From Acidimicrobiia bacterium (GTDB lineage: Bacteria; Actinomycetota; Acidimicrobiia; Spongiisociales; UBA11373), in assembly GCA_030584185.1 (NCBI GenBank), contig CP129495.1, positions 1,267,628 through 1,331,627 of the forward strand: 64,000 bases of DNA, read 5' to 3'. The notes under the pieces were generated by a model that saw nothing but the letters and a program-made list of their open reading frames with translations, ran no database searches and was not told where the DNA came from. Made by a program: the position numbers and the translations under genes. Positions 41,560 to 49,906 of the stretch are shown one piece after another. Each line of letters begins with the position of its first letter. Position 1 is the first letter of the stretch.

Positions 41560-42304
41560 TCCCGTCTGCCACAGACCAGCGGCGACCCTCCCCCGCTGCG
41601 AACCGGGCGGCCCCCTCGGCGGCGACACCGATCGATTCCAGGCCGAGCCGGCGCTCTTCCTCAAGGGCGGGTCCCATCGGCACGCCCAGGGTGGCGTACA
41701 CCGATGCCCGGTCTGATCGCAGCGTCGCCTGCGGGTGGGAGGCGATCTCCTCGGCGAGGTCGAGGGCGGCGGCGAGCTCGGTGTCCGGCGCCACCAGCCG
41801 ATCGACGAGTCCGATCCGAAAGGCCTCCTCGGCAGGAACCCGGCGACCGGTGAGGATCAGATCGAGAGCGCGGCCCAGCCCGACCACCTGGGGCAGCCGC
41901 ACCGTCCCGCCGTCCACCAGCGGCACCCCGAACCGCCGCTCGAGGCAGCCGAGCACCGCATCCTCGCCGGCCACCCGCAGGTCGCACCACAGGGCGAGCT
42001 CGAGGCCGCCTCCGACGGCGTACCCGGCGATGGCGGCGATCGTCGGCTTGGACACCATCGTCCGGGTCATCCCCAGGAAGCCGGCATCGTCGTCCACGAG
42101 GTCGAACGACTTGAGGTCGGCTCCGGAACAGAAGTGACCACCGGCCCCGGTGAGCACCCCCACGGCTGCGTCATCATCCTCCTCGAACCGCTGCCAGGCC
42201 CCAGCGAGGGCCAGTGCGGTCGCCCTATCGACGGCGTTTCGCCTCGCCGGGTTGGCGATGGTCACCACCGCGGCGTTGCCGACGTTCTCGTAGTGGACGG
42301 TCAT
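41546..42304 (-). CDS. enoyl-CoA hydratase/isomerase family protein
   Basis: 252 residues. Crotonase fold: oxyanion-hole loops GGHFCSGADLKSFD (about 55-68) and AIAGYAVGGGLELALWCDLRVAGE (the second Gly-rich loop), then GCLERRFGVPLVDGG. The Glu positions used for hydration are partly altered, so hydratase, isomerase or hydrolase activity is possible. No ribosome site is obvious; the ATG begins close to the divergent membrane-protein promoter. Confidence 0.9.
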   Translation of the reverse strand: MTVHYENVGNAAVVTIANPARRNAVDRATALALAGAWQRFEEDDDAAVGVLTGAGGHFCSGADLKSFDLVDDDAGFLGMTRTMVSKPTIAAIAGYAVGGGLELALWCDLRVAGEDAVLGCLERRFGVPLVDGGTVRLPQVVGLGRALDLILTGRRVPAEEAFRIGLVDRLVAPDTELAAALDLAEEIASHPQATLRSDRASVYATLGVPMGPALEEERRLGLESIGVAAEGAARFAAGEGRRWSVADGTTAP

Positions 42305-42349
42305 GGCCCCTCCAGTCGATGGATACGGACCCGTTTCTACACTCGGTGT

Positions 42350-42745
42350 GTGTTCGTCGACGACCTGATCCGCTGGTTCCACCTGCTGGCCGCAGCAGTG
42401 TGGATCGGCGGGATGATCGTCGTCGCCAGCATCGTGCCCGCCCTGCGCAAGTCCGGCGCCGAACGCCGGCACCTTCAGGCCGCAGCGCGTCGCTTCGGCG
42501 CCGTGGCCTGGGTGGCCCTGACCCTGTCGGCGGTCACGGGCGTGCTCCAGCTGTACCGCTTGCAGATCGAGGTCCGCGGCAACACCACGCTGATGGTGAA
42601 GCTCTTGCTGGTCGGGCTCGCCGTCGGAGTCGCCTTCACCCACCAGGAGCTGGCGCGCGACGCCACCCCGGCGGTGCGTGGAGCCATGGAGGGGATCCTG
42701 CTCCTCATCGGGCTGGGGATCCTCACTGCGGCGGTAGCGCTGTGA
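42350..42745 (+). CDS. CopD-like four-helix membrane protein
   Basis: 131 residues, four hydrophobic helices. WFHLLAAAVWIGGMIVVASI (about 9-28) with a His and Trp at the membrane edge is the hallmark of CopD/DUF2269-like proteins, which may bind haem or copper. GTG 42350 follows TACACT (42338-42343) by 6 bases; no Shine-Dalgarno. Function unproven, though a copper link would fit this genome. Confidence 0.7.
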   Translation: MFVDDLIRWFHLLAAAVWIGGMIVVASIVPALRKSGAERRHLQAAARRFGAVAWVALTLSAVTGVLQLYRLQIEVRGNTTLMVKLLLVGLAVGVAFTHQELARDATPAVRGAMEGILLLIGLGILTAAVAL

Positions 42746-42787
42746 GAAAAGGGCGAACCGGATGGCCGGCGGCGACGGCCGCCTGAC

Positions 42788-42877
42788 TACTTCTTCTTGT
42801 GACGGTTGGCGCGCAAGCGCTTGCGATACTTGTGCTTGCTCATCTTCTTGCGCCGCTTCTTGATCAGGGAACCCATG
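42788..42877 (-). CDS. 29-residue bS22/COX24-like ribosomal protein
   Basis: MGSLIKKRRKKMSKHKYRKR then LRANRHKKK: more than half Lys/Arg, with the start and KKRRKKMSKHKYRK motif of the AURKAIP1/COX24 family, represented in mycobacteria by ribosomal protein bS22 (about 33 residues). It is too short for routine gene calling. AAGG lies about 7 bases before the ATG. Alone in a short gap between the CopD-like gene and the glutamine amidotransferase gene. Confidence 0.88.
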
Positions 42878-42959
42878 AAAGCCTTCGTTCGAACGGGATT
42901 GGCCGCCGTAGGTTGCTAGGTCGCGTGTCCAACCGCAAACCCGCCTAGCCTTTCCGCCC

Positions 42960-43685
42960 GTGCCACCCATCATCGGTATCACCACGGGAAGGCGCCTCGT
43001 GGGTCCTTCCCCCGGGCAGGAGTCCGCCCACGCGACCCTCGCCACATACACCACCATGGTGCGGGCGGCCGGGGGCATCCCGATCCTGCTGGTGCCCGGG
43101 TCCGACGACGAAGCGAAGCGAGTGCTCGGGCTCATCGACGGCCTCTTGCTCTCCGGAGGCGGCGACGTCGACCCGGCTCGGTACGAAGGAGCCCGGCCCG
43201 CCTCCGTGTACGCCGTCGACGGGGCCCGCGACGGGTTCGAGATCACCCTGTCCCGCCTCGCCGCCGAGCGGCGCCTCCCCACTCTGTGCATCTGTCGCGG
43301 GCTTCAGGTGATGAACGTGGCCATGGGGGGCACCCTCATCGAGGACATCGCCGACGAGAATCCGGCTCATCTCATCCATCGGATGGACGGCGACGAAGCC
43401 CACCAGGCGCGACACGCCGTGACCATCGAGCCCGGCTCGAGCACCGCCAAGGCCCTGGGCAGGGAGCAGCTGGAGGTGAACACGCTGCACCATCAGGCGG
43501 TTCGTGCCATCGGATCGGGTCTGGTGGCAACCGGGTTCGCCCCGGACGGCATCGTGGAGAGCCTCGCCCCCGAGGACCCGGAGTGGCCGATGTGGGCCGT
43601 GCAGTGGCATCCGGAGTACCTGGGTCCTTCCGACGAGCCCTCCCTGGCCCTGTTCGAGGCCTTCATCCGGGCGGCGGGTGGATAG
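42960..43685 (+). CDS. class I glutamine amidotransferase-like (PuuD-type hydrolase)
   Basis: 241 residues. LLLSGGGDVDPARY (about 62-75), nucleophile Cys in LCICRGLQVMNVAMGGTL (about 109-126), and VQWHPEYLG (catalytic His-x-Glu) match gamma-glutamyl-GABA hydrolase and related peptidase C26 enzymes. Likely cleaves a gamma-glutamyl amide in polyamine or amine catabolism. GTG lies 8 bases after TAGCCT (42946-42951). The next gene's promoter box overlaps the stop. Confidence 0.9.
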   Translation: MPPIIGITTGRRLVGPSPGQESAHATLATYTTMVRAAGGIPILLVPGSDDEAKRVLGLIDGLLLSGGGDVDPARYEGARPASVYAVDGARDGFEITLSRLAAERRLPTLCICRGLQVMNVAMGGTLIEDIADENPAHLIHRMDGDEAHQARHAVTIEPGSSTAKALGREQLEVNTLHHQAVRAIGSGLVATGFAPDGIVESLAPEDPEWPMWAVQWHPEYLGPSDEPSLALFEAFIRAAGG

Positions 43686-43694
43686 GCTCGACCC

Positions 43695-44453
43695 ATGCCT
43701 GCGAACTTCGATCTCAGTGACCGGGTGGTGGTGGTAACCGGCTCGAGCCGGGGCATCGGAGAAGCCATCGCTCGCGCCGCCGCGGCTGCGGGAGCCGCCG
43801 TCGTCCTCGCCTCACGAAAGCAGGATCTGCTCGATGCCGTCGCCTCGGACATCAAGGAGGCGGGAGGGACCGCACTCCCGGTCGCGGCGCACACCGGTCG
43901 GCCGGACGAGGTGGACGCCCTCTTCGACCGGGTGATCGCCGAGTTCGGCCGGGTCGATGGCCTGGTCAACAACGCGGCGACCAACGTCTACTTCGGTCCG
44001 ATGCTCGGAATCGACGAGGCGGCGTGGGACAAGATCTTCGAGGTGAACGTGAAGGGCTACTTCAACTGTGCCCGAGCGTTCGCCTCCCGCAATCAGGGAG
44101 GCGGCAGCATCGTCAACCTGGCTTCGGTGGTCGGCTTGCGAGCAGCGCCACTTCAGGGGGTGTACGGGATGACCAAGGCCGCCGTCGTCTCCATGACGCA
44201 GAGTCTGGCGATGGAGCTGGGGTCCGCTGCGATCCGGGTCAACGCCATCGCACCCGGACTGGTGGAGACGCAGTTCTCGCGAGTTCTCGTCGAGACCCCA
44301 GAGATCCGCGACCACTTCGTGGAGCGCACCGCACTGGGACGCATCGCCCAGCCCGACGAGATCGCCGGCACCGCCATCTACCTGCTCTCTGAGGCCTCGT
44401 CATACACCACCGGTCAGGTCGTCGTCGTCGACGGAGGGATGACCTCCACCTGA
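43695..44453 (+). CDS. short-chain dehydrogenase/reductase
   Basis: 252 residues, classical SDR. TGSSRGIGEAIARAAA (NAD(P) loop, about 15-30), NNAATN, catalytic Ser in VNLASVVG, YGMTKAAV (Tyr-x3-Lys), and VVVDGGMTST at the end. Residue Arg after the Gly motif favours NADP. Substrate unknown; a 3-oxoacyl reductase-like role is common for this branch. TAGGCT (43683-43688) overlaps the preceding stop and lies 6 bases before the ATG, so it has its own promoter. Confidence 0.93.
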   Translation: MPANFDLSDRVVVVTGSSRGIGEAIARAAAAAGAAVVLASRKQDLLDAVASDIKEAGGTALPVAAHTGRPDEVDALFDRVIAEFGRVDGLVNNAATNVYFGPMLGIDEAAWDKIFEVNVKGYFNCARAFASRNQGGGSIVNLASVVGLRAAPLQGVYGMTKAAVVSMTQSLAMELGSAAIRVNAIAPGLVETQFSRVLVETPEIRDHFVERTALGRIAQPDEIAGTAIYLLSEASSYTTGQVVVVDGGMTST

Positions 44454-44471
44454 CGACGACGGGAAGGCGGA

Positions 44472-45311
44472 TCAGCCGACCCGCACACCCTCCCGGTCGA
44501 CCGGCGGTTCCAACACCGAGCCGTGGACGCCGAGCACATCCTCGAAGGCCCTTCTGACGGCGTCGGCCGAGTCCTCGGTGGCCAGCGCCAGGACCGAAGG
44601 GCCGGCGCCGCTCCAGCAGGCGTGCAGCGCCCCACCACGGCGCGCCGCCACCATGAGCTCACTCGACACCGGTGACAGTGGTGAGCGCGGCTCCTCATGG
44701 ACCTCGTCGCCGGCGGCAGCCGCCAGCGCTTCCGGGTCCCCGGTGCGCAGGCCCTCCACCAGAAACGCCAACCGTGCCGCGGTCCTCACCGCCACCTGTC
44801 GGGAGACCTGCTCCGGAAGTGCGGCGCGCGCCTCGGGGGTCGCCAACTCGTGATCGGGCACGGCCACCACCGCCACCAGCGCCGGGTGCAGGGCGATCTT
44901 GCGCACCTGACCCGCCGGTCCCACCAACACCAGGCCGCCGTGTACGGCGGCGGCGACGTTGTCGGCGTGCCCCTCGGCGGCGGCAGCCGTCCGCAGCACG
45001 CGCTCGAGGCGCGTCTCGCCACTCGATGCCTCTAGGGCGGCGGCGGCGGCCACCCTCAGGGCGGCGCTCGATCCGAGCCCGCGGGCGATCGGGATCTCCG
45101 ACGACACCGTCACCCGATGCGGTGGGGCGGCGCCGGCCACGCCCCAGACCAAGGCCTGCAGGTCCTCATCGGCCAACCCGTCGACACCCACGACCTCCCA
45201 TCCCTCGGCCATCTCGACGGTCACCTCGGCGCGCACACCCAGCGCCAGGGCGATGACGTCGAAGCCCGGGCCCAGGTTGGCCGACGATGCGGGAGCCGAA
45301 GCGGTGATCAC
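44472..45311 (-). CDS. thrB: homoserine kinase
   Basis: 279 residues. GHMP kinase: ASAPASSANLGPGFDVIALA (N-terminal substrate motif, 4-23), IARGLGSSAALRVAAAAAL (ATP loop, about 75-93) and a C-terminal WSGAGPSVLALA. Phosphorylates homoserine in threonine synthesis. GTG overlaps the stop of the cation transporter gene by 4 bases, so it is the second gene of that operon. No thrC or hom is next to it. Confidence 0.92.
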   Translation of the reverse strand: MITASAPASSANLGPGFDVIALALGVRAEVTVEMAEGWEVVGVDGLADEDLQALVWGVAGAAPPHRVTVSSEIPIARGLGSSAALRVAAAAALEASSGETRLERVLRTAAAAEGHADNVAAAVHGGLVLVGPAGQVRKIALHPALVAVVAVPDHELATPEARAALPEQVSRQVAVRTAARLAFLVEGLRTGDPEALAAAAGDEVHEEPRSPLSPVSSELMVAARRGGALHACWSGAGPSVLALATEDSADAVRRAFEDVLGVHGSVLEPPVDREGVRVG

Positions 45312-46222
45312 GCTTCCTCGCCGAACTCGATGAAGATTCGGGTCGCCTCGGGAGCGACTCGGAAGATCTCCTCCTCGATTCGGGCGGTGATCTCCTCGAC
45401 CTTCTCGCCGGTGAGCCCTCTCTCGACGGTGACATCCATGTTGACCAGGATCTCGTCCGGCCCGAGGTGCATGGTGAGCAGCCGTTCGACGGTCTCGACC
45501 TCGGGGATGGACAGCGCTGCAGACCTGATTGCGGATCGGGTCTGGCGAGAAGCCGACTCGCCCACCAGCATCCCCTTGGTCTCGATCGCCAGCAGCCAGG
45601 CGGTGAGTGCCAGCAGGACTCCGATGGTCATCGAGGCGACACCATCCCAGGCCGGGTTGCCGGTGGCGTCGGCGAGGAGCAGCCCGGTGGCGGCGATGGA
45701 GATGCCGAGCACCGCCACCGAATCTTCGAAGAGGACCACGAGCAGGGTCGGATCCTTGGCGTCGCGAATCGTGCGCCACACCGCCCGGCTTCCCCGCCGA
45801 CGGTTGAACTCCTTGAGGGCGGGGCGGAAGGCCACCACGATCTCGAAGAACGCAGCGACGCCGAGCACGACCATGTTGAACGCCAGGCCGCCGGCGGCCT
45901 CGTGCGGATGCCGCAGCCGATCGAGACCCTCCATGAAGGCGACCACTCCGCCGCCGACGAACAGGAACACCGCGACCATGAACGCCCAGAAGTATGTCTC
46001 CTTGCCCTGGCCGAACTGGTGACGCACCGACGGTCGCAGCCGGCTGTTGCGGCTTCCGCGCAAGAGGAAGAGCTGGTTGCCGCTGTCGGCTACCGAGTGG
46101 AACCCCTCGGCGAGCATGGCGGTCGAGCCGCTGATGGCGGCAGCCACGAACTTGAGGATGGCGATGCCGACGTTGGCGCCCAGCGCCAGCAGCACGAGAA
46201 CCCGCGACTCGGAGGACGACAC
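45308..46222 (-). CDS. cation diffusion facilitator family transporter
   Basis: 304 residues. Six membrane helices, with AEGFHSVADSGNQLFLL (His and Asp in helix 2) and VVLFEDSVAVLGISIAA (helix 5 acidic pair) forming the metal site; the cytoplasmic C-terminal domain follows from about residue 225. Exports divalent metal (Zn, Fe or Mn) against protons. GTG follows TAGCCT (minus strand, 46229-46234) by 6 bases, indicating a leaderless message. Confidence 0.9.
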   Translation of the reverse strand: MSSSESRVLVLLALGANVGIAILKFVAAAISGSTAMLAEGFHSVADSGNQLFLLRGSRNSRLRPSVRHQFGQGKETYFWAFMVAVFLFVGGGVVAFMEGLDRLRHPHEAAGGLAFNMVVLGVAAFFEIVVAFRPALKEFNRRRGSRAVWRTIRDAKDPTLLVVLFEDSVAVLGISIAATGLLLADATGNPAWDGVASMTIGVLLALTAWLLAIETKGMLVGESASRQTRSAIRSAALSIPEVETVERLLTMHLGPDEILVNMDVTVERGLTGEKVEEITARIEEEIFRVAPEATRIFIEFGEEA

Positions 46223-46268
46223 GGGATCAGGCTACCGGGCAGCCCGGATGCTCCGGGAACAGGCGCCA

Positions 46269-47066
46269 TCAGATGTCGAGGATTCGTACCTCGTCGCGGC
46301 TCACCGTGCCCCCCAGCGAGGCGGTGCCGCCATCCCAGGAAAGGAGGATGGTGGATGGCGATCCGATCTCCTCGCCTTGCCACACCTCGCACCGCCCTTG
46401 TCTCTCCCCCTCGAAGTGCCGCACGGCGGCCAAAGCCACGGCGGCGCTCCCGGTGGCGGCGTCTTCGGGAACCCCCACCGCGGGGGCGAAGAAGCGGGCC
46501 CGGTAGCCGTCGCGATCGGGAGCGGCGAGGTAGCACAACCCCGCTCCCGAGGCCTCGAGGGCATCGAAGTCGGGATCGGCACCCTCGATCAGGCTGGGAA
46601 ACCCGGGGTCGATCACGAGGTACTCGAGGGGCAGCTCGACCCACCAGGCCGCCATGGGATCGGGCAGGCGGGACATGAGGGCGATCGACTCGGCCTCGGG
46701 CGCGCGCCGCACGGCGTCGGGAAGGGGAACGTCCACCCAGACGGCCTCGCCGTCGACCCGGAAGGGCACCTCCCCGATACCGCAGGTCACCTTGTCGACG
46801 GTGCCCGGGCCCATCATGGAGAGCACCCACGCCGCACCCACCAGGGGGTGGCCGGCGAAGGGGATCTCGACGCGTGGTGTGAAGATCCGAACCGATGGCG
46901 TGCCCTCTTCCTGCCAGTCGATGAACACCGTCTCGGAGAAGGCGAGTTCGGAGGCGATTCGCTGCATTCCGGCGGCGTCGAGTCCGGTGAGGTCGGTGAC
47001 GACCCCGAGCGGGTTGCCTCCTTCCTCTCCCCTGGTGAACACCCGGAGTACGTAGCAGTGGCGCAT
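46269..47066 (-). CDS. PhzF family isomerase-like protein
   Basis: 265 residues. VFTRGEEGGNPLGVV near the start, then LAFSETVFID (the catalytic Glu, about 45-54), RIFTPRVEIPFAGHPLVGAA and GVPEDAATGSAAVALAA. Diaminopimelate-epimerase-like double domain, full length. Many PhzF homologues are not involved in phenazine synthesis, and no phenazine genes are here; function is unknown. ATG follows TACCTT (minus strand, 47075-47080) by 8 bases. Confidence 0.9.
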   Translation of the reverse strand: MRHCYVLRVFTRGEEGGNPLGVVTDLTGLDAAGMQRIASELAFSETVFIDWQEEGTPSVRIFTPRVEIPFAGHPLVGAAWVLSMMGPGTVDKVTCGIGEVPFRVDGEAVWVDVPLPDAVRRAPEAESIALMSRLPDPMAAWWVELPLEYLVIDPGFPSLIEGADPDFDALEASGAGLCYLAAPDRDGYRARFFAPAVGVPEDAATGSAAVALAAVRHFEGERQGRCEVWQGEEIGSPSTILLSWDGGTASLGGTVSRDEVRILDI

Positions 47067-47136
47067 GGCGAGCAAAGGTAGCGCAGCGGCGGACACCCGA
47101 CTTGTGAACCAGCCCCCTACGGGGAACACTTCGCCG

Positions 47137-47352
47137 ATGGACCTCTTCGATCTCGACACCCTCCTCGCACAACTCATCCTGGCTCTGGGGGCAGCGCTGT
47201 TGGCAGGCAATGCTCTTGCCCTGATCATGGAGAGGCGCGGTAAGAGACCCGGGGGTGCCTCCGGAGAGCTGCGCAAGGGTCGCGCCTGGTTCCTGCTCGC
47301 CGTCGGCCTGGTGATCGGAGTCTGGGGTCTGGCCAGCCTTCTCACGCGCTGA
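47137..47352 (+). CDS. small two-helix membrane protein
   Basis: 71 residues from ATG 47137. Two hydrophobic segments (about 9-29 and 50-68) flank a charged loop (MERRGKRPGGASGELRKGR). Conserved-looking and high in third-position G/C; no function can be named. A frame continuing upstream to 47065 exists but is less likely because the leader-proximal bases resemble the promoter of the divergent PhzF gene. It ends 22 bases before the tRNA-Gly gene. Confidence 0.65.
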   Translation: MDLFDLDTLLAQLILALGAALLAGNALALIMERRGKRPGGASGELRKGRAWFLLAVGLVIGVWGLASLLTR

Positions 47353-47374
47353 CCCGGTAGAATCCCGGTCCTTC

Positions 47375-47445
47375 GCGGGTGTAGTTCAATGGCAGAACAC
47401 GAGCTTCCCAAGCTCGGGGCGAGGGTTCGATTCCCTTCACCCGCT
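47375..47445 (+). tRNA. tRNA-Gly (anticodon CCC)
   Basis: 71 bases. Acceptor GCGGGTG pairs with CACCCGC, discriminator T, no encoded CCA. Anticodon stem CGAGC/GCTCG closes a TTCCCAA loop, giving anticodon CCC (reads GGG). T-loop TTCGATT is intact. Confidence 0.95.
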
Positions 47446-47734
47446 CCGATCGTGCAGCACTCCTCCCCTCGCAGGCGGGAGGGTGGCGAAGCCGGGAGGG
47501 GGCAGACCCTGCGTGCGCGCATGTCGCGCCTGTGCCCCCTCCGGCCCTCCGGGCCACCTCTCACTACGGGGGATGGCACACGCCACGCGCTCTGTCGTGT
47601 GGTCCCCCTGCCGGCGCTCCGGGCCACCTCCCAGGGGAGGGAACGATGCCGTCGGCCCTTCGGGCCTCCGCGATTCCTTGGGGGGAACACCTGCATGGGC
47701 GGGTCCCGTCCCCCCGTCGGTGACACCACAAACG
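47446..47734. other. 289-base interval with a 23-bp direct repeat
   Basis: No gene is supported. CCGGC-C-TCCGGGCCACCTC at 47541 and CCGGC-G-TCCGGGCCACCTC at 47611 are near-identical (two mismatches in 23) and 70 bases apart, resembling an intergenic repeat family. Confidence 0.55.
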
Positions 47735-47763
47735 AAACCGGGGGCCCGAAGGCCCCCGGGTTT
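47735..47763 (-). terminator. rho-independent-type hairpin
   Basis: AAACCGGGGGCC (47735-47746), loop CGAA, GGCCCCCGGGTTT (47751-47763) with one bulged G. Placed 20 bases after the stop of the minus-strand exported-protein gene; on that strand a T-containing tail follows. Confidence 0.75.
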
Positions 47764-47783
47764 CGTAGGGAGGAACTGTGGCT

Positions 47784-48341
47784 TCAGGCGTCGCCGCCCA
47801 TGCCGCCCCGCTTCCAGCGCCGGTAGTGCCCCTCACCCGGCTCGGGGAGTGGGTTGTTCACCATCTCGGTGAGCCGCTCCTCGGCGTTGGCCAGCTTCTC
47901 GTCGGCCTCCTCCTGGGTGAGCTTCCCGTCGGCGACGGCCTCATCCAGGCGCTCTCCGATGAGTCCCAGAAGGTGCTCGACGACCTCTTCGCCGCTGGAG
48001 CCGTTGGCGACGGCGATCTCGGCGATCGTGTCGTACTCCTCGAGCGCCTCCTTCCACTCCTCGCGATCGAGGCCGAGGAACTCGCCGATCTCGGCGATCA
48101 TCTTCAGCCCGACACGCCTCTCTCGTGCCTCTGCAGCCAGCGTCGACGCAACCGCCTCCGCCTGCTCCTGGGTGATGGTCCCGTCCTCCACCAGGGAGGC
48201 CAGGTTCGCCAGGATGACCGAGTAGCCTCTGGCCTCGCCGGCGGGGGCCTCTTCGTCGCTGGTGGCCGCCCAGGCGATCCCCGACAGGGTCATCGAGGCG
48301 ACGACCGCCAGGCTGACCACGATCTTTACTGTGCGCTTCAT
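47784..48341 (-). CDS. secreted acidic helical protein of unknown function
   Basis: 185 residues. Signal peptide of 26 residues (MKRTVKIVVSLAVVASMTLS, then GIAWA). The mature part has two repeated units of ITQEQAEAVASTL / LTQEEADEKLANAEERL type, as in DUF2680-like exported proteins, and ends in HYRRWKRGGMGG. Function unknown. AAGGAGG lies 6 bases before the ATG; terminator hairpin downstream. Confidence 0.8.
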   Translation of the reverse strand: MKRTVKIVVSLAVVASMTLSGIAWAATSDEEAPAGEARGYSVILANLASLVEDGTITQEQAEAVASTLAAEARERRVGLKMIAEIGEFLGLDREEWKEALEEYDTIAEIAVANGSSGEEVVEHLLGLIGERLDEAVADGKLTQEEADEKLANAEERLTEMVNNPLPEPGEGHYRRWKRGGMGGDA

Positions 48342-48504
48342 CGGCAACCTCCTTGTCCGTGTGCCTTTCGCACAACCACCACTCTCGGGGACCGCCTTTC
48401 GAGCGGCCTGAACCACCCATTACGCCTCGGTGGGAGTTCGATGAGAGAACGATGAGCGCCCCGGCGGGCCCACGGCGCCCGTTGCTGCGCCCTAACCTCC
48501 CGGC

Positions 48505-49071
48505 ATGATCCTCTCGGACGTCTCCATCCGGGCGGCGGTCGAGCTGGGCAGGATCGCCATCGACCCGTTCGACCCGGCGATGGTGCAGCCGTCCAGCATC
48601 GACGTGCGCATCGACCGCTACTACCGGGTCTTCCAGAACCACCGATACGCCTTCATCGATCCCAAACAGCCGCAGCCCGACCTCACAGCGAAAGTGGAGA
48701 CCGAGGTCGACCACCCCTTCGTGCTCCACCCGGGCGAGTTCGTGCTCGGCTCGACCCTGGAGGTGGTCGCCCTCGGCGACGACATCGTCGCCCGGCTCGA
48801 AGGGAAGTCGTCGCTGGGACGCCTTGGCCTGCTGATCCACTCCACGGCGGGGTTCGTCGACCCCGGCTTCGAGGGACACCTGACGCTGGAGCTCTCCAAC
48901 GTGGCCACGCTGCCCATCGCCATCTACCCCGGGATGAAGATCGGGCAGCTCTCCTTCTACGAGCTCACCACCCCCGCCGAGCACCCGTACGGCAGTCGAC
49001 AGGCAGGATCCAAGTACCAGCAGCAGCGCGGTCCCACACCGAGCCGGGCGCATCAGGACTTCGACGCGTGA
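48505..49071 (+). CDS. dcd: dCTP deaminase (possibly bifunctional, dUMP-forming)
   Basis: 188 residues. [20 protein letters not shown] at the start, [30 protein letters not shown] (about 96-115) with the Arg and catalytic Glu region [14 protein letters not shown]. Makes dUTP, or directly dUMP as in mycobacterial enzymes, for thymidylate synthesis. ATG follows TAACCT (48493-48498) by 6 bases. Overlaps the hydrolase gene by 4 bases. Confidence 0.95.
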   Translation: MILSDVSIRAAVELGRIAIDPFDPAMVQPSSIDVRIDRYYRVFQNHRYAFIDPKQPQPDLTAKVETEVDHPFVLHPGEFVLGSTLEVVALGDDIVARLEGKSSLGRLGLLIHSTAGFVDPGFEGHLTLELSNVATLPIAIYPGMKIGQLSFYELTTPAEHPYGSRQAGSKYQQQRGPTPSRAHQDFDA

Positions 49072-49889
49072 CGGCCACCTCGCCGGCGGGTCGACGGCCG
49101 GGAGCCGTGGACCTCGAAGTGATCTCGGCTGCACCCGCGGGGCCAACCCGGCCACATCCCCTGTTGTTCGTCCACGGGGCCTGGCACGCAGCCTGGTGTT
49201 GGCAGGACCACTTCATGCCCTGGTTCGCCGCCAGGGGATGGGAATGCCACGCCGTGAGTCTTCGCGGCCACGGAGGATCGCCGAATCCCAGCTCCCTGCG
49301 CCGCACCCGCATCCGCCACTACGCAGGAGATCTCACCGAGGTGATCGATTCGCTGCCGGTACCCCCGATCGTTGTCGCACATTCGATGGGCGCCCTGGTG
49401 GCACAGCGGGCACTGGAGGGTCGGCGACTCCCCGGGCTCGTGCTGGTGGCGCCGGTCCCGCTCGGCGGTGTGTGGAGGACCACCCTGCGGGTGATCCGGC
49501 GCCATCCCTGGAAGTTCCTCAAGGCGAACCTCACCCTGAACCTGTGGCCGATCGTGGAGGACCGTACAGTCGCCGCCAGGCTCCTCCTCGAACCGGACAC
49601 ACCGGTCGAAGTCGTCGATGCCGTCTGGCGGCGGTTGCAGCCCGAGTCGTACCTGGCCTACTTGGACATGTTGCTGTTCGTGAGGGCTCGCCCGGCGCTG
49701 GTGCCGACGCCGGTGCGCCTGGTCGCCGCCGGGGAAGACCGCCTGTTCGCAGTGGGTGACGCCCGCAGGACGGCTCAGGCCTACGGGGTCGAGCCCGTGG
49801 TCGTCGAGGGTGCCGCCCACGACATGATGCTCGGCTCGTCGTGGGAGGCGGCGGCCGCCGCCGTGGAAGGTGCCCTGGAGAGCCTCTGA
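49068..49889 (+). CDS. alpha/beta hydrolase
   Basis: 273 residues. [15 protein letters not shown] (oxyanion HG), nucleophile Ser in [10 protein letters not shown], Asp in [11 protein letters not shown] and His in [10 protein letters not shown] make a full triad. Lipase or esterase-like; substrate unknown. GTG starts in the dcd stop (GTGA), so the pair is one operon. The 3' end faces the LLM-class oxidoreductase gene. Confidence 0.88.
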   Translation: MTATSPAGRRPGAVDLEVISAAPAGPTRPHPLLFVHGAWHAAWCWQDHFMPWFAARGWECHAVSLRGHGGSPNPSSLRRTRIRHYAGDLTEVIDSLPVPPIVVAHSMGALVAQRALEGRRLPGLVLVAPVPLGGVWRTTLRVIRRHPWKFLKANLTLNLWPIVEDRTVAARLLLEPDTPVEVVDAVWRRLQPESYLAYLDMLLFVRARPALVPTPVRLVAAGEDRLFAVGDARRTAQAYGVEPVVVEGAAHDMMLGSSWEAAAAAVEGALESL

Positions 49890-49906
49890 CCGCGCGGTGG
49901 CGGTCC

